Source: Hyphomicrobium sp. LHD-15
GTDB lineage: Bacteria; Pseudomonadota; Alphaproteobacteria; Rhizobiales; Hyphomicrobiaceae
Direction of reading: 5' to 3'
Assembly (NCBI RefSeq): GCF_031157355.1
Contig: NZ_JAVIFT010000001.1
Coordinates: forward strand, 1,116,001-1,180,000
DNA: 64,000 nt
The translations under genes were made by a program, and so were the position numbers. Under the pieces are notes generated by a model. It was not told the origin of the DNA, did not search any database, and worked only from the letters and a program-made list of their open reading frames with translations. Every line of letters starts with the position of its first letter. Position 1 is the first letter of the stretch. Shown piece by piece: positions 7,681-15,563 of this stretch.

Positions 7681-7720
7681 GAAACGCCCGGCCTCTTAGA
7701 GGCCGGGCGTTTCCATTTTG
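7681..7720 (+). terminator. Intrinsic terminator after sbp2
   Basis: A perfect 15-bp stem, GAAACGCCCGGCCTC (7681-7695) with its complement (7699-7713), 3-base loop, then CATTTT. It insulates sbp2 from the acetyltransferase-encapsulin operon, whose promoter region starts right after it. Confidence 0.9.
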
Positions 7721-7722
7721 GG

Positions 7723-7775
7723 AATTTGCTTAGCACTTCTTCTTGGTTCGACTCCGCCGCGGCGATTTCTAACAT
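7723..7775 (+). promoter_or_regulatory. Operator-like site C plus -10-like box before the encapsulin operon
   Basis: Positions 7723-7750 read AATTTGC, TTAGCACTTC, TTCTTGGTTCG, followed after exactly 18 bases by CTAACAT (7769-7775). Sites A and B have the same layout, in the same orientation relative to their genes. Transcription would start near 7782, about 40 bp before the acetyltransferase start. Confidence 0.65.
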
Positions 7776-7823
7776 CTTCGTGCAAGCCCTAACTGCTTGG
7801 CGCGAGAGAGGCAGATCAATCCC

Positions 7824-8738
7824 GTGACCTTTAAAATTGACGGCATCGTCGGCGCACTCCGGAGTGCGCGGGGCGCATCCGCGCGAACGGTGGATCGCGA
7901 CGGAAACGTGCTGGAGCTTCCCTCTCCACGTGACCTCTCCGAAATCGTCTCGGGAATCATTTCCTCGCTGTTTCCGCGCCGCTACGGTGGCGCGAGAGCG
8001 GCAATGAACGGCGCGCTCGACTATTTCGTCGGTTACACGCTCGACAAAGCGCTCGAAGGCCTCAGCAAGCAAGTTGTCCGCGAACTCGTGTTCACCGCCG
8101 CACTCGCCGGCCGAGACGTCAACGACGCCGAGAGCGCTTCACGGGACATCGTTCAGAATTTCGCCGATCGCCTGCCTGCGATCTTGGAAATCCTCTACAG
8201 CGACGTGCGCGCCGCCTATGACGGCGACCCCTCGGCGAAAAGCCAAGAGGAAGTGCTGCTCAGCTACCCCGGCATCAAGGCCGTCGTGCATCACCGGATC
8301 GCGCACGTGCTCTACAAGCTCGATCTGCCGATCATCGCGCGTATCGTCGCGGAAAGCTCCCATTCGGCGACGGGGATCGACATTCATCCGGGCGCCGAAA
8401 TCGGCCCCAGCTTCTTCATCGACCACGGCACCGGCGTGGTGATCGGCGAGACCGCCGTGATCGGAGAGCGCGTGCGCCTCTATCAGGCGGTGACACTCGG
8501 CGCGAAACGCTTCTCCGTTGACGAGAGCGGTGCACTGGTCAAAGGATTGCCGCGACACCCGATCGTTGAAGACGACGTCGTCGTCTATGCAGGCGCCACC
8601 ATTCTGGGGCGGGTCACGATCGGGCGCGGATCCACGATCGGCGGCAATGTCTGGCTCACGCGCAGCGTGCCGCCGAACAGCAACATCGTCCAGGCACAGG
8701 CGCGCAGCGACACCTTCGATGGTGGAGCAGGAATATAA
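7824..8738 (+). CDS. epsC: Serine O-acetyltransferase, EpsC/SrpH type
   Basis: Transfers acetyl from acetyl-CoA to L-serine, giving O-acetylserine for cysteine synthesis. It is ~304 residues, the length of the EpsC group. The helical N-terminal half precedes a left-handed beta-helix of hexapeptide repeats (GIDIHPGAEIGPSFFIDHGT, VVIGETAVIGERVRLYQAVT, GATILGRVTIGRGSTIGG); the His in FIDHGTG is the family's catalytic position. The protein ends in Gly-Ile, as CysE proteins do where the C-terminal Ile inserts into the CysK active site. GTG 7824 follows GAGAGG; a TTG at 7797 has no RBS. First gene of the encapsulin operon, under site C. Cyanobacterial SrpH-SrpI has the same pairing. Confidence 0.9.
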   Translation: MTFKIDGIVGALRSARGASARTVDRDGNVLELPSPRDLSEIVSGIISSLFPRRYGGARAAMNGALDYFVGYTLDKALEGLSKQVVRELVFTAALAGRDVNDAESASRDIVQNFADRLPAILEILYSDVRAAYDGDPSAKSQEEVLLSYPGIKAVVHHRIAHVLYKLDLPIIARIVAESSHSATGIDIHPGAEIGPSFFIDHGTGVVIGETAVIGERVRLYQAVTLGAKRFSVDESGALVKGLPRHPIVEDDVVVYAGATILGRVTIGRGSTIGGNVWLTRSVPPNSNIVQAQARSDTFDGGAGI

Positions 8739-8831
8739 ATCTCCTATTGACGCATGAGGCGCAATGCGCGATCTAATTTCGCGCGTGATTGAAGCAATTT
8801 ATTCTCCAATATAACAGATGCGGAGGCCAAC

Positions 8832-9743
8832 ATGGCAGACGAAGAACAAACAGCATTGGGCGATGTCGCAGCGAGGCAATTAGCCAACGCGACCAAAACC
8901 GTACCGCAAATGTCGAGCATCACCCCGCGATGGCTCGTGCATTTCCTGAACTGGGTTCCGGTCGAAGCCGGCATCTATCGCGTGAACCGCGTGAAGGACG
9001 AGGACAGCGTCGAAGTTGCCTGCTCGCTGCGCGACGAGCGCGCACTGCCCAACACCTACGTCGACTATGTCGACACCCCGCGCGAATACATGCTGTCGGC
9101 CGTCAATACCGTGCTCGACATCCATACCCGCGTTTCGGACCTTTATTCGGTCCCGCACAACCAGATCAAAGAGCAGCTCCGCCTCACCATCGAGATCATC
9201 AAGGAGCGGCAGGAAAGCGAGCTGATCAACAACAAGGAGTACGGCCTGCTCGCCAGCGCCGCGCCCGCCCAGAAGATCAAGACCCGCACCGGCGCGCCGA
9301 CCCCTGACGACCTTGACGAGCTGATCTCGCGGGTGTGGAAAGAGCCCGCCTTCTTCCTCGCCCATCCGCTCGCCATCGCTGCCTTCGGCCGCGAGTGCAC
9401 CCGTCGTGGCGTTCCGCCGCCGACGATCAACCTGTTCGGCTCGCCGTTCCTGACCTGGCGCGGCATTCCGCTGATCCCGTCGGACAAGCTCGAGGTCAAG
9501 GGCGGCAAGACCAACATCCTGCTGATCCGGACCGGTGAATCCAAGCAGGGCGTTGTCGGCCTCTATCAGCCCGGCCTTCCCGGCGAACAAAGCAAGGGCC
9601 TCTCGGTCCGCTTCATGGGCATCAACCACAAGGCGATCGCCTCCTATCTCGTCTCGCTCTATTGTTCGCTCGCGGTCCTGACGGAAGATTCGCTTGGCGT
9701 GCTCGAAGGCGTCGAGGTGGGCAAGTATCATGAGTATAAGTGA
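8832..9743 (+). CDS. srpI: Family 2A encapsulin shell protein (SrpI)
   Basis: A 303-residue HK97-fold shell protein that self-assembles into a nanocompartment. It is close along its whole length to cyanobacterial SrpI: DVAARQLANATKTVPQ, ITPRWLVHFLNWVPVEAGIY, YVDTPREY, IHTRVSDLYSVPHNQIKEQL, RGIPLIPSDK and a terminal VGKYHEYK. There is no inserted cyclic-nucleotide-binding domain, which separates it from family 2B. GGAGG precedes the ATG. The next gene starts inside its last 14 bp, a coupling expected for a shell and its cargo. In the studied family 2A systems the shell encloses a cysteine desulfurase and stores elemental sulphur; that role is transferred here by homology. The 93 bp upstream might hold a secondary promoter (TTGACG at 8747, spacing poor). 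Confidence 0.95.
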   Translation: MADEEQTALGDVAARQLANATKTVPQMSSITPRWLVHFLNWVPVEAGIYRVNRVKDEDSVEVACSLRDERALPNTYVDYVDTPREYMLSAVNTVLDIHTRVSDLYSVPHNQIKEQLRLTIEIIKERQESELINNKEYGLLASAAPAQKIKTRTGAPTPDDLDELISRVWKEPAFFLAHPLAIAAFGRECTRRGVPPPTINLFGSPFLTWRGIPLIPSDKLEVKGGKTNILLIRTGESKQGVVGLYQPGLPGEQSKGLSVRFMGINHKAIASYLVSLYCSLAVLTEDSLGVLEGVEVGKYHEYK

Positions 9744-11829
9744 CTACCCCAATCCGGGCCCAAACCCGCTGCCGGATCCGACGCGGGTGAACCCGTCGCT
9801 CGGCGGCGTCGGGCTAAGTCCGCAGGGGCTTAGTCCAGGTTCGGGGCTGCCGGATGAAGCCTCGCTCGCAAGGCTCGCGAACGAGCTTTTCGCTTCGACA
9901 CCGAGCTCTCCTCTAGCTGGCATTCCCGGAGCGGGTCTGCCTGGGATTTCGCCGGTCGCGACGCCGCAAGGCCTCGTGCCGGACGTTCCGGGTGGCGCGG
10001 ATCCGGCCAGGTACGCACCGTCGCTCGGCGGTGTGGGGGCGAGCCCGCAAGGCATCCATCCCACCTCCGGCGTACCCAGCGAAGCATCGCTGGTGCGGCT
10101 TGCAGGCGAAGCGCTGACGGCATCACCCGACCTCACGGCGGGCGTGCTGCCGGGCGTGCCCAACCTGCCGGTGGCGCCACCGCCGCCGGTGCTGGTACCG
10201 GATGTGCCGCTCTCGGCACCGCAGTCGCGCGGAAGCGCGACTGAAGCGTGGACAATTCCGCTTCCCTACGAGGCGGAACTCAGGGCGCTGTTCGGCGGTC
10301 CGTCCGAACCCGCCCACCACGATATGGAGCTGAAGCCCGACATCCCGCTCTCGACCCCGCATTCGAAGGGCACGGTGGATCCGTCACCCGTCCCGCTGCC
10401 GTACGACGCGGAGCTCAAGTCTTTGCTTGGTACAATCGGCGGCGAGACACGGGTTGCCGATCCGACGAATGGGGCCGGTTCATCGCTTTACTTCCTCAAG
10501 GACATCGGGCCTGCCTCTCCGCAAGGATTTGGCGGCATCGGCGTCCCGGGAGCGACGGGACCGGGGATCCATTCGGAGTTCGCATCCGCGCATCCACCTT
10601 TCGACGTGAATGCGATCCGGCGCGACTTCCCGATCCTTTCGGAGCATGTCAACGGGCGGCCACTGGTCTGGCTCGACAACGCCGCAACCACGCAAAAGCC
10701 GAAGGCGGTCATCGATCGCCTGGTGCATTTCTACGAGCACGAGAACTCGAACATTCACCGCGCAGCCCATGAGCTGGCCGCGCGGTCGACGGATGCCTAC
10801 GAAGGAGCGCGCCAGAAAGTCCAGCGCTTCATCAATGCGCCGTCGATCGAGGAGATCGTGTTCACGCGCGGCACCACCGAGTCCATCAACCTGGTGGCGG
10901 CCACGTACGGCCTGCAGCATGTCGGCCCGGGAGACGAGATCGTCATCACGCATCTCGAGCACCATGCCAACATCGTGCCGTGGCAGCAGCTCGCGCTCGC
11001 CAAGGGTGCCAAGCTGCGTGTCGCACCGGTCGACGATCGCGGCGCGGTTCTGCTCGAGGAGTATGGCAAGCTTCTCAACGGTCGTACCAAGCTCGTCTCG
11101 TTCACCCAGGTCTCGAACGCTCTCGGCACCGTCACCCCCGCCCAGCAAATGGTGGAGATGGCGAAACGGGTCGGCGCGCGGGTTCTGGTGGACGGCGCGC
11201 AGTCGGTCTCACACATGAAGGTGGACGTGCAGGAACTCGGCGCGGACTTCTTCGTGTTCTCGGGGCACAAGCTGTTCGGTCCGACCGGCATCGGCGTGCT
11301 CTGGGGCAAGAAGGATCTGCTCAACAGCCTTCCGCCCTACCAGACCGGCGGCAACATGATCCAGGACGTGACGCTCGAGCGGAGCATCTTCCACAATGCT
11401 CCGAACCGTTTCGAGGCAGGCACCGGCAACATCGCAGACGCGGTGGGGTTGGGGGCTGCGATCGACTACGTCGAGCGGATCGGACTCGAGAACATCTCGC
11501 GCTATGAGCATGGGTTGATCGTGTATGCGACCAACAAGCTCTTGAGCGAGGTTCCCGGCCTCACGATCATCGGAACGGCTCCGGAGAAGGCGGGCGTCAT
11601 CTCGCTCATCCTGAAGGGTGTTCCGAGCGAGGAAGTCGGTGCTCGCCTCAACAAGTACGGGATCGCGGTGCGCTCGGGCCATCACTGCGCGCAGCCGATC
11701 TTGCGGAGGTTCGGACAAGAGACGACGGTGCGTCCGTCGTTCGCGTTCTACAACACCTGTGGCGAGATCGATCTCTTGGTCTCGGCGCTGCGCGATATCC
11801 AGCGTCAGGCCGGACATTCGCATCTGTAG
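9730..11829 (+). CDS. Encapsulin cargo: cysteine desulfurase with disordered cargo domain
   Basis: A 699-residue protein. Residues ~291-699 are a class II (SufS-like) PLP cysteine desulfurase: Lys514 in SGHKLFG binds PLP, the His cluster THLEHHANIVPW is present, and Cys653 in SGHHCAQP is the persulphide-forming residue. It converts cysteine to alanine and releases sulphur. Residues 1-290 are Pro/Gly/Ser-rich and probably disordered, the hallmark of the encapsulin cargo form. They contain paired repeats: SLGGVG-SPQG-P-SG with EASLARLANELF or EASLVRLAGEAL (23-54 and 98-129), and PDIPLS with PLPYDAELKSLL (157-188 and 203-233), plus SSLYFLKDIGPASPQG near 251. ATG 9730 overlaps the encapsulin stop by 14 bp. 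Confidence 0.93.
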   Translation: MSISDYPNPGPNPLPDPTRVNPSLGGVGLSPQGLSPGSGLPDEASLARLANELFASTPSSPLAGIPGAGLPGISPVATPQGLVPDVPGGADPARYAPSLGGVGASPQGIHPTSGVPSEASLVRLAGEALTASPDLTAGVLPGVPNLPVAPPPPVLVPDVPLSAPQSRGSATEAWTIPLPYEAELRALFGGPSEPAHHDMELKPDIPLSTPHSKGTVDPSPVPLPYDAELKSLLGTIGGETRVADPTNGAGSSLYFLKDIGPASPQGFGGIGVPGATGPGIHSEFASAHPPFDVNAIRRDFPILSEHVNGRPLVWLDNAATTQKPKAVIDRLVHFYEHENSNIHRAAHELAARSTDAYEGARQKVQRFINAPSIEEIVFTRGTTESINLVAATYGLQHVGPGDEIVITHLEHHANIVPWQQLALAKGAKLRVAPVDDRGAVLLEEYGKLLNGRTKLVSFTQVSNALGTVTPAQQMVEMAKRVGARVLVDGAQSVSHMKVDVQELGADFFVFSGHKLFGPTGIGVLWGKKDLLNSLPPYQTGGNMIQDVTLERSIFHNAPNRFEAGTGNIADAVGLGAAIDYVERIGLENISRYEHGLIVYATNKLLSEVPGLTIIGTAPEKAGVISLILKGVPSEEVGARLNKYGIAVRSGHHCAQPILRRFGQETTVRPSFAFYNTCGEIDLLVSALRDIQRQAGHSHL

Positions 11830-11866
11830 TCGGGCGCAGCTCTGATCGAAACCAAACGACAATGAC

Positions 11867-11905
11867 GCGGCGGCTTCACGAACGTGAGGCCGCCGCTTCC
11901 TTTTC
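11867..11905 (+). terminator. Terminator of the encapsulin operon
   Basis: Stem GCGGCGGCTTCAC (11867-11879) pairs with 11884-11896 (one G-U), 4-base loop, then TTCCTTTTC. It lies 38 bp after the desulfurase stop and overlaps the 3' end of the convergent DUF4326 gene. Confidence 0.75.
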
Positions 11906-12268
11906 ATATTGCTTTATCTTTGCAAGAGCGGCGGCGGTGGCTCCGGACATCCGCGCGTCGCGCGCGCCGATTTCCTCATTGGCGAGCGCCAGCAGAAGAT
12001 CGGCGTGGCTCGGCTCGTCCAGCTTCTCCCACGACGCGAGGCTCTTGCCCTTGAGCTCGTGCAGATGCTCGCGCAGCAGGGTCATGCCTTGCAGCGTCGT
12101 CGTCAGCCACTGGGCGTAAGCCTCGACGGCCCAAGCCTTTCCGAGATAGCGCTGATGTTCGAAGGGAAACGGGTTCCCCCATTTGGTTCCTCGCCCGACG
12201 TAGACGGTGTCCGGCGGCAAGCGCCAACCCTTCTCGGCGCGGCGTTGAATGCGTCGCGGATTGCCCAT
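11876..12268 (-). CDS. DUF4326 domain protein
   Basis: About 130 residues. The N-terminal part carries the DUF4326 signature (VYVGRGTKWGNPFPFEHQRY), followed by a helical region ending in a charged tail. DUF4326 is found in chromosomes and phages and has no established function. ATG 12268 has GGAG six bases upstream; ATG 12274 is two codons earlier with no spacing. It is convergent with the encapsulin operon and its 3' end lies in that operon's terminator hairpin, so there is little reason to tie it to the compartment. Confidence 0.75.
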   Translation of the reverse strand: MGNPRRIQRRAEKGWRLPPDTVYVGRGTKWGNPFPFEHQRYLGKAWAVEAYAQWLTTTLQGMTLLREHLHELKGKSLASWEKLDEPSHADLLLALANEEIGARDARMSGATAAALAKIKQYEKEAAASRS

Positions 12269-12404
12269 CCCCATCTCCGATCCGCTCGGATGCGATCTTC
12301 ATAAGCTTAGGCGCGCATCCGCAAAGCAGAAGCTAGGTGGCTTCGCGCGGATGCAAAAGAGGGGTCTCGCCCCTAGGTCCCGACATCTACAGATATTTTC
12401 GGCG

Positions 12405-12821
12405 TTACTTTCGTTTTTGCAACAGCGCGCCGACGGATATTGCGGCGACCATCGCGGAAACGAACGCGACGGCTCCCTGCGTGCCGAGCGGGAGCGACAC
12501 CAGCGCCGGGCCCGGGCAAAATCCAGCGAGGCCCCAGCCGATGCCAAACACGGCGGCACCTATGACGAGGCTTCTGTCGATCGGCGCATCGGCCGGCGGA
12601 ACCAGGAAGCTTTGCGCGGCAAGCGGGGCCTTGCGCCGGCGCACGAGCCAAAAGCCGGGCGCGGCAACGCCGATGGCGCCTGCCATGACGAACGCGAGGC
12701 TCGGATCCCAGGTGCCGGCGACATCGAGAAAGTTCAAAACCTTTGCCGGATCGGCCATGCCGGAGACGATCAACCCAACTCCGAACAGCAGCCCGGCTGC
12801 CAATGCGCCAATCACGCCCAT
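12405..12821 (-). CDS. YeeE/YedE half-size sulphur transporter subunit 2
   Basis: A 138-residue membrane protein with about four transmembrane segments. It has the Sulf_transp (DUF395/DUF6691) pattern: GVGLIVSGMADPAKVLNFLD in the first half and GWGLAGFCPGPAL in the second, with Cys in GFCPGP. Full-length relatives (YeeE/TsuA) carry thiosulphate through conserved cysteines; half-size pairs such as PmpA/PmpB assemble from two products. Its start overlaps the preceding half by 10 bp. It probably moves thiosulphate or a related reduced sulphur species (inference). Confidence 0.9.
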   Translation of the reverse strand: MGVIGALAAGLLFGVGLIVSGMADPAKVLNFLDVAGTWDPSLAFVMAGAIGVAAPGFWLVRRRKAPLAAQSFLVPPADAPIDRSLVIGAAVFGIGWGLAGFCPGPALVSLPLGTQGAVAFVSAMVAAISVGALLQKRK

Positions 12822-13258
12822 GGCCAGCCTCCCAGGATATGCCGCACGCCATAGACGGTGGCCGCCGCAGTCGCCATGAAGATCGCGGTCGCGGCGATCG
12901 AACGGCGCGACAGGCGTGCGAGGCCGCAGACACCATGCCCGCTGGTGCAGCCGCGCGCCGCGAACACCCCGGCACCGACAAGCAGGCCGGCGACGATGGC
13001 GAGGCTGAGGCTATCGGTAACCGTCTGCCGGACCGGCTCGCCGGTCGCAAGCGTCCAGAGGAACGGGCTCGCGAACAGACCGCCGATGAACACCGCCGCC
13101 TCGACCGGTGCGCTCGTGCCGTAGGGCGGGAGCAGGCGTCGGACGATGCCGCTGATACCGGCGATGCGCCCCGTTATCAGAAGCAGCAGCACGGCGGAGG
13201 CGCCAATCAAAGCGCCGCCAGCGAGCGACTCCCAGGGCGTGAAGAGTGTTGGTGTCAT
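12812..13258 (-). CDS. YeeE/YedE half-size sulphur transporter subunit 1
   Basis: A 148-residue membrane protein with about four transmembrane segments and the family motif [21 protein letters not shown], which has two cysteines within six residues. Residues [12 protein letters not shown] are also characteristic. It is the first half of the pair and overlaps the second gene by 10 bp, so the two are co-translated. GAGGACAC precedes the ATG, and a perfect hairpin lies 16-46 bp upstream. It follows a FadL-type channel gene in the same direction. PmpA/PmpB pairs elsewhere are linked to sulphide or persulphide handling. Confidence 0.9.
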   Translation of the reverse strand: MTPTLFTPWESLAGGALIGASAVLLLLITGRIAGISGIVRRLLPPYGTSAPVEAAVFIGGLFASPFLWTLATGEPVRQTVTDSLSLAIVAGLLVGAGVFAARGCTSGHGVCGLARLSRRSIAATAIFMATAAATVYGVRHILGGWPWA

Positions 13259-13273
13259 CTACAGTGTCCTCGT

Positions 13274-13304
13274 GGTCGTGTTTGGGATTTAATCAAACAC
13301 GACC
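13274..13304 (-). promoter_or_regulatory. Perfect inverted repeat between the FadL gene and the YeeE pair
   Basis: GGTCGTGTTTG (13274-13284) and its exact complement (13294-13304) flank 9 A/T-rich bases. It ends 16 bp before the first YeeE start, close to its ribosome-binding site. It could be a repressor operator, such as for a BigR-like sulphide sensor, or a structured 5' leader. There is no T-tract on the minus strand, so a terminator is less likely. Confidence 0.5.
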
Positions 13305-13335
13305 GGACTGTCGAGGCCAGGACGGCGAACGCGGC

Positions 13336-14652
13336 TTACTTGAGCGGCGCTTCGTCGGCGCCGAACTTGTACTTCACGCCGAGTGTCGCCTCGAACTGGT
13401 ACATGCTGATGTCGATCGCATGGCCGGGATTTCCGGGCGGAATCTCGTACCCGCTGACAGTCTCCTCCGGAGCATACAGCCCCGCGAACTCGACCGACCA
13501 AGCCTTGTTGACCTTGTATTCGAAGCCCGCAGTGATGTGGTGCTGGACGACTGCCGGAGCCAGGATGTTGAACTGCACGTCGCGCGACGAGATCGGGTTG
13601 GTTGCGTAGGAGTATCCGGCGCGCAGGGTGAGCGTGGGCGACGAGCGCCATTCGACACCGAGCTTGATGACGTCGACATCATCCCAGCCGAAGCCAGGGC
13701 CGTTGTCCGATCCGAGCAGTGCGGCATTGGTCGACGGGTTCGCGATCGAGGCAATCGAGCCGAACCAGATGTGGCGGTAGTCGGCGAGGACCGTCAGGTT
13801 CGGCGTGACATCGACGGCGATACCGGCCTGAATGCTGGCCGGAATGTCGAAGCTGCCCTGCTCGGCGAACAGACCGCGATACTTATCGAACTCCTCGGAC
13901 CAGATCGGCGAGTTGCCGGCGACGCCCAAGCGAATGTTTGGAGCCACTGCCCATTCCACGCCGCCGCGCACACCCACGCCCCACGACACATCGGTGCCGT
14001 TGTTGGTGACGTAGCCGGGATCACTCGATCCGGGCGCAAAAGCGCCGAGGCCGCGCAGCTTGATCTGCTGGCGGGCCAGGATCGGGGCGACGCCGACTGA
14101 AACGCCGGGGGCAATGGTTTTCGCGAATGCGACCGAGATCAGCGCCTGTTGCAGATCGACGCCCAGGGGGCCGCCCAGGAAGATGCCGGTCGGACCGCCA
14201 CGATCGACGCCGGGGTAGTCCGTGTTCATGCCGCCGCTGCCATAGACCGAGAAGCCGATCACATCGACAAACGGATTGGGCGCCAGGCGATAGCTCGCGG
14301 ACAGATTGGGAACGGCAAACCAGTTGGTATCGCTTTCGACCGTTCCTTCGGGGGTGAAGCCCACTCCAACGCCACCTTCGAACTCGCGGCGCGGACTGAA
14401 CGCGGAGACTGCCGCAGTCCACTCGTTCTCGACGTGAACCAAGCCTGCAGGGTTCAGCGAAACGCCGGTCGAGTCGCGCGTGTCGGCAGCACCGGTACCG
14501 CCGAGCGCTTTGGAGCGTGCTCCGTAGCCGTGCTGGAAATATCCTTCTGTCGCGTGCACCTCAAACGGCACAACGACACCAACGGCTGCCATGACCGCAA
14601 GGGCCGGCATGGTCCGTGCTGAACGGGTCAGCAACGACGAGCGACGCGACAT
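13336..14652 (-). CDS. OmpP1/FadL/TodX-family outer-membrane channel
   Basis: A 438-residue FadL-type beta-barrel. The signal peptide is residues 1-35 (MPALAVMAAVGVVVPFEVHA), and the mature N-terminus TEGYFQHGYGARSKALGGTG is the family's typical hatch start. NPAGL and SYRLAPNPFVDVIGFSVYG are further family blocks, and the end is a run of amphipathic strands. FadL proteins pass hydrophobic compounds across the outer membrane. GGGGGA lies before ATG 14652. It is transcribed toward the YeeE pair and may share a transcript with it; a link to hydrophobic sulphur compounds or sulphur is inference from position. Confidence 0.88.
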   Translation of the reverse strand: MSRRSSLLTRSARTMPALAVMAAVGVVVPFEVHATEGYFQHGYGARSKALGGTGAADTRDSTGVSLNPAGLVHVENEWTAAVSAFSPRREFEGGVGVGFTPEGTVESDTNWFAVPNLSASYRLAPNPFVDVIGFSVYGSGGMNTDYPGVDRGGPTGIFLGGPLGVDLQQALISVAFAKTIAPGVSVGVAPILARQQIKLRGLGAFAPGSSDPGYVTNNGTDVSWGVGVRGGVEWAVAPNIRLGVAGNSPIWSEEFDKYRGLFAEQGSFDIPASIQAGIAVDVTPNLTVLADYRHIWFGSIASIANPSTNAALLGSDNGPGFGWDDVDVIKLGVEWRSSPTLTLRAGYSYATNPISSRDVQFNILAPAVVQHHITAGFEYKVNKAWSVEFAGLYAPEETVSGYEIPPGNPGHAIDISMYQFEATLGVKYKFGADEAPLK

Positions 14653-14848
14653 TCAATCCCCCAAGAAAAACACCCCTAAGGGACGGATGCTAGTGTTGTG
14701 GTGCCAAGCACCGAACGAAGAAAAAACGAGAAGCTTTTCTGCTTTTTCGGCACATGCATTCCAGAAGCTTGCCGATTTGTATATTCGGGGCGCGGCGTGC
14801 CGGACCTATATTCAGGAGACGGGGATAAACTCAGCGAGGAGTTCGGCG

Positions 14849-15262
14849 ATGACCGACCGCTCAAACCCCGTGATGCCCACACATCCGGCACATCCCAAAC
14901 CTGACGAGCTGCCCGGCGGCGAGCTGCCACGCGCGGTTTACCGCTCGGTGGTTGCGGCGTTCGTCTGGATGATCGTCGCAGCGTGGATCACCTTCGGCAC
15001 CGGCCGCGAAGCCGACTTCGCACTCGCGGCGGCTTCCGTCCTGATCCTTATCTTTCTCATGCTGCCGTTCATCATCTTCGTGACGGCAACCCATCACATG
15101 AAGGCCAAGCAGGAAGGGCTCGATCACTTTCTTCATTCGGAGGTCGAGACCGCGACCGGGTCGCTCTCAGGCCGTCAGGCGTGGGTCGAGATCGACATCA
15201 TTCCGGGCGCGCTCGCGCTGGCGGCAACGCTGATCGGCCTCGTGTACGCGTTCACGCGTTGA
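14849..15262 (+). CDS. Membrane protein, about 137 residues, unknown function
   Basis: Starts at ATG 14849, eight bases after GAGGAG; the frame is open back to 14591 but that part is not convincing. The N-terminal ~30 residues are Pro/His-rich and soluble. Two adjacent transmembrane segments follow (VVAAFVWMIVAAWITFG and LILIFLMLPFIIFVTA), then a soluble loop and a third hydrophobic stretch at the C-terminus (IIPGALALAATLIGLVYAF). It is divergent from the FadL gene, with 196 bp between them. I do not recognise a named family. Confidence 0.75.
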   Translation: MTDRSNPVMPTHPAHPKPDELPGGELPRAVYRSVVAAFVWMIVAAWITFGTGREADFALAAASVLILIFLMLPFIIFVTATHHMKAKQEGLDHFLHSEVETATGSLSGRQAWVEIDIIPGALALAATLIGLVYAFTR

Positions 15263-15281
15263 CCGGCCGTCGGCGCAGCGC

Positions 15282-15542
15282 TCAGCCGTGACGCGCCGTG
15301 CGGATCAGCGCTTCCTTCTCGGCGCGCGTCAGCCGTTTGATGCGGATTTCTTCCTTCAGCGCGGCAGACCGCGTTTCGAAGGCCGCTTCATAAACGAGCG
15401 TCACCGGCCGGCGCGCCGCCGTGTAGCGCGCACCGCGCGCTTTTTCGCCGTTGTGCTGCTCGAGGCGGCGCTGAACGTCGGTCGCGATGCCGGTGTAGTA
15501 GGTGCCATCGGCGCATTCGACGATGTAGAGCACATACGCCAT
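15282..15542 (-). CDS. GIY-YIG nuclease-fold protein (UPF0213 type)
   Basis: An 86-residue single-domain GIY-YIG protein. The signature tyrosines lie in VLYIVECADGTYYTGIATD, the conserved Arg in RRLEQHN, and the Lys-rich end EEIRIKRLTRAEKEAL is typical of this small stand-alone group. Members are presumed DNA-processing nucleases, with little experimental evidence. It lies 21 bp downstream of the helicase gene on the same strand, so the two may be co-transcribed. Confidence 0.9.
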   Translation of the reverse strand: MAYVLYIVECADGTYYTGIATDVQRRLEQHNGEKARGARYTAARRPVTLVYEAAFETRSAALKEEIRIKRLTRAEKEALIRTARHG

Positions 15543-15563
15543 CGCGCGGGATCCGCCGGGTCG

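Noticed and set aside
8747-8777. TTGACG and TCTAAT as a separate promoter for the encapsulin gene
   Set aside because: The 19-bp spacing is poor and there is no terminator between the acetyltransferase and encapsulin genes; kept only as a remark.
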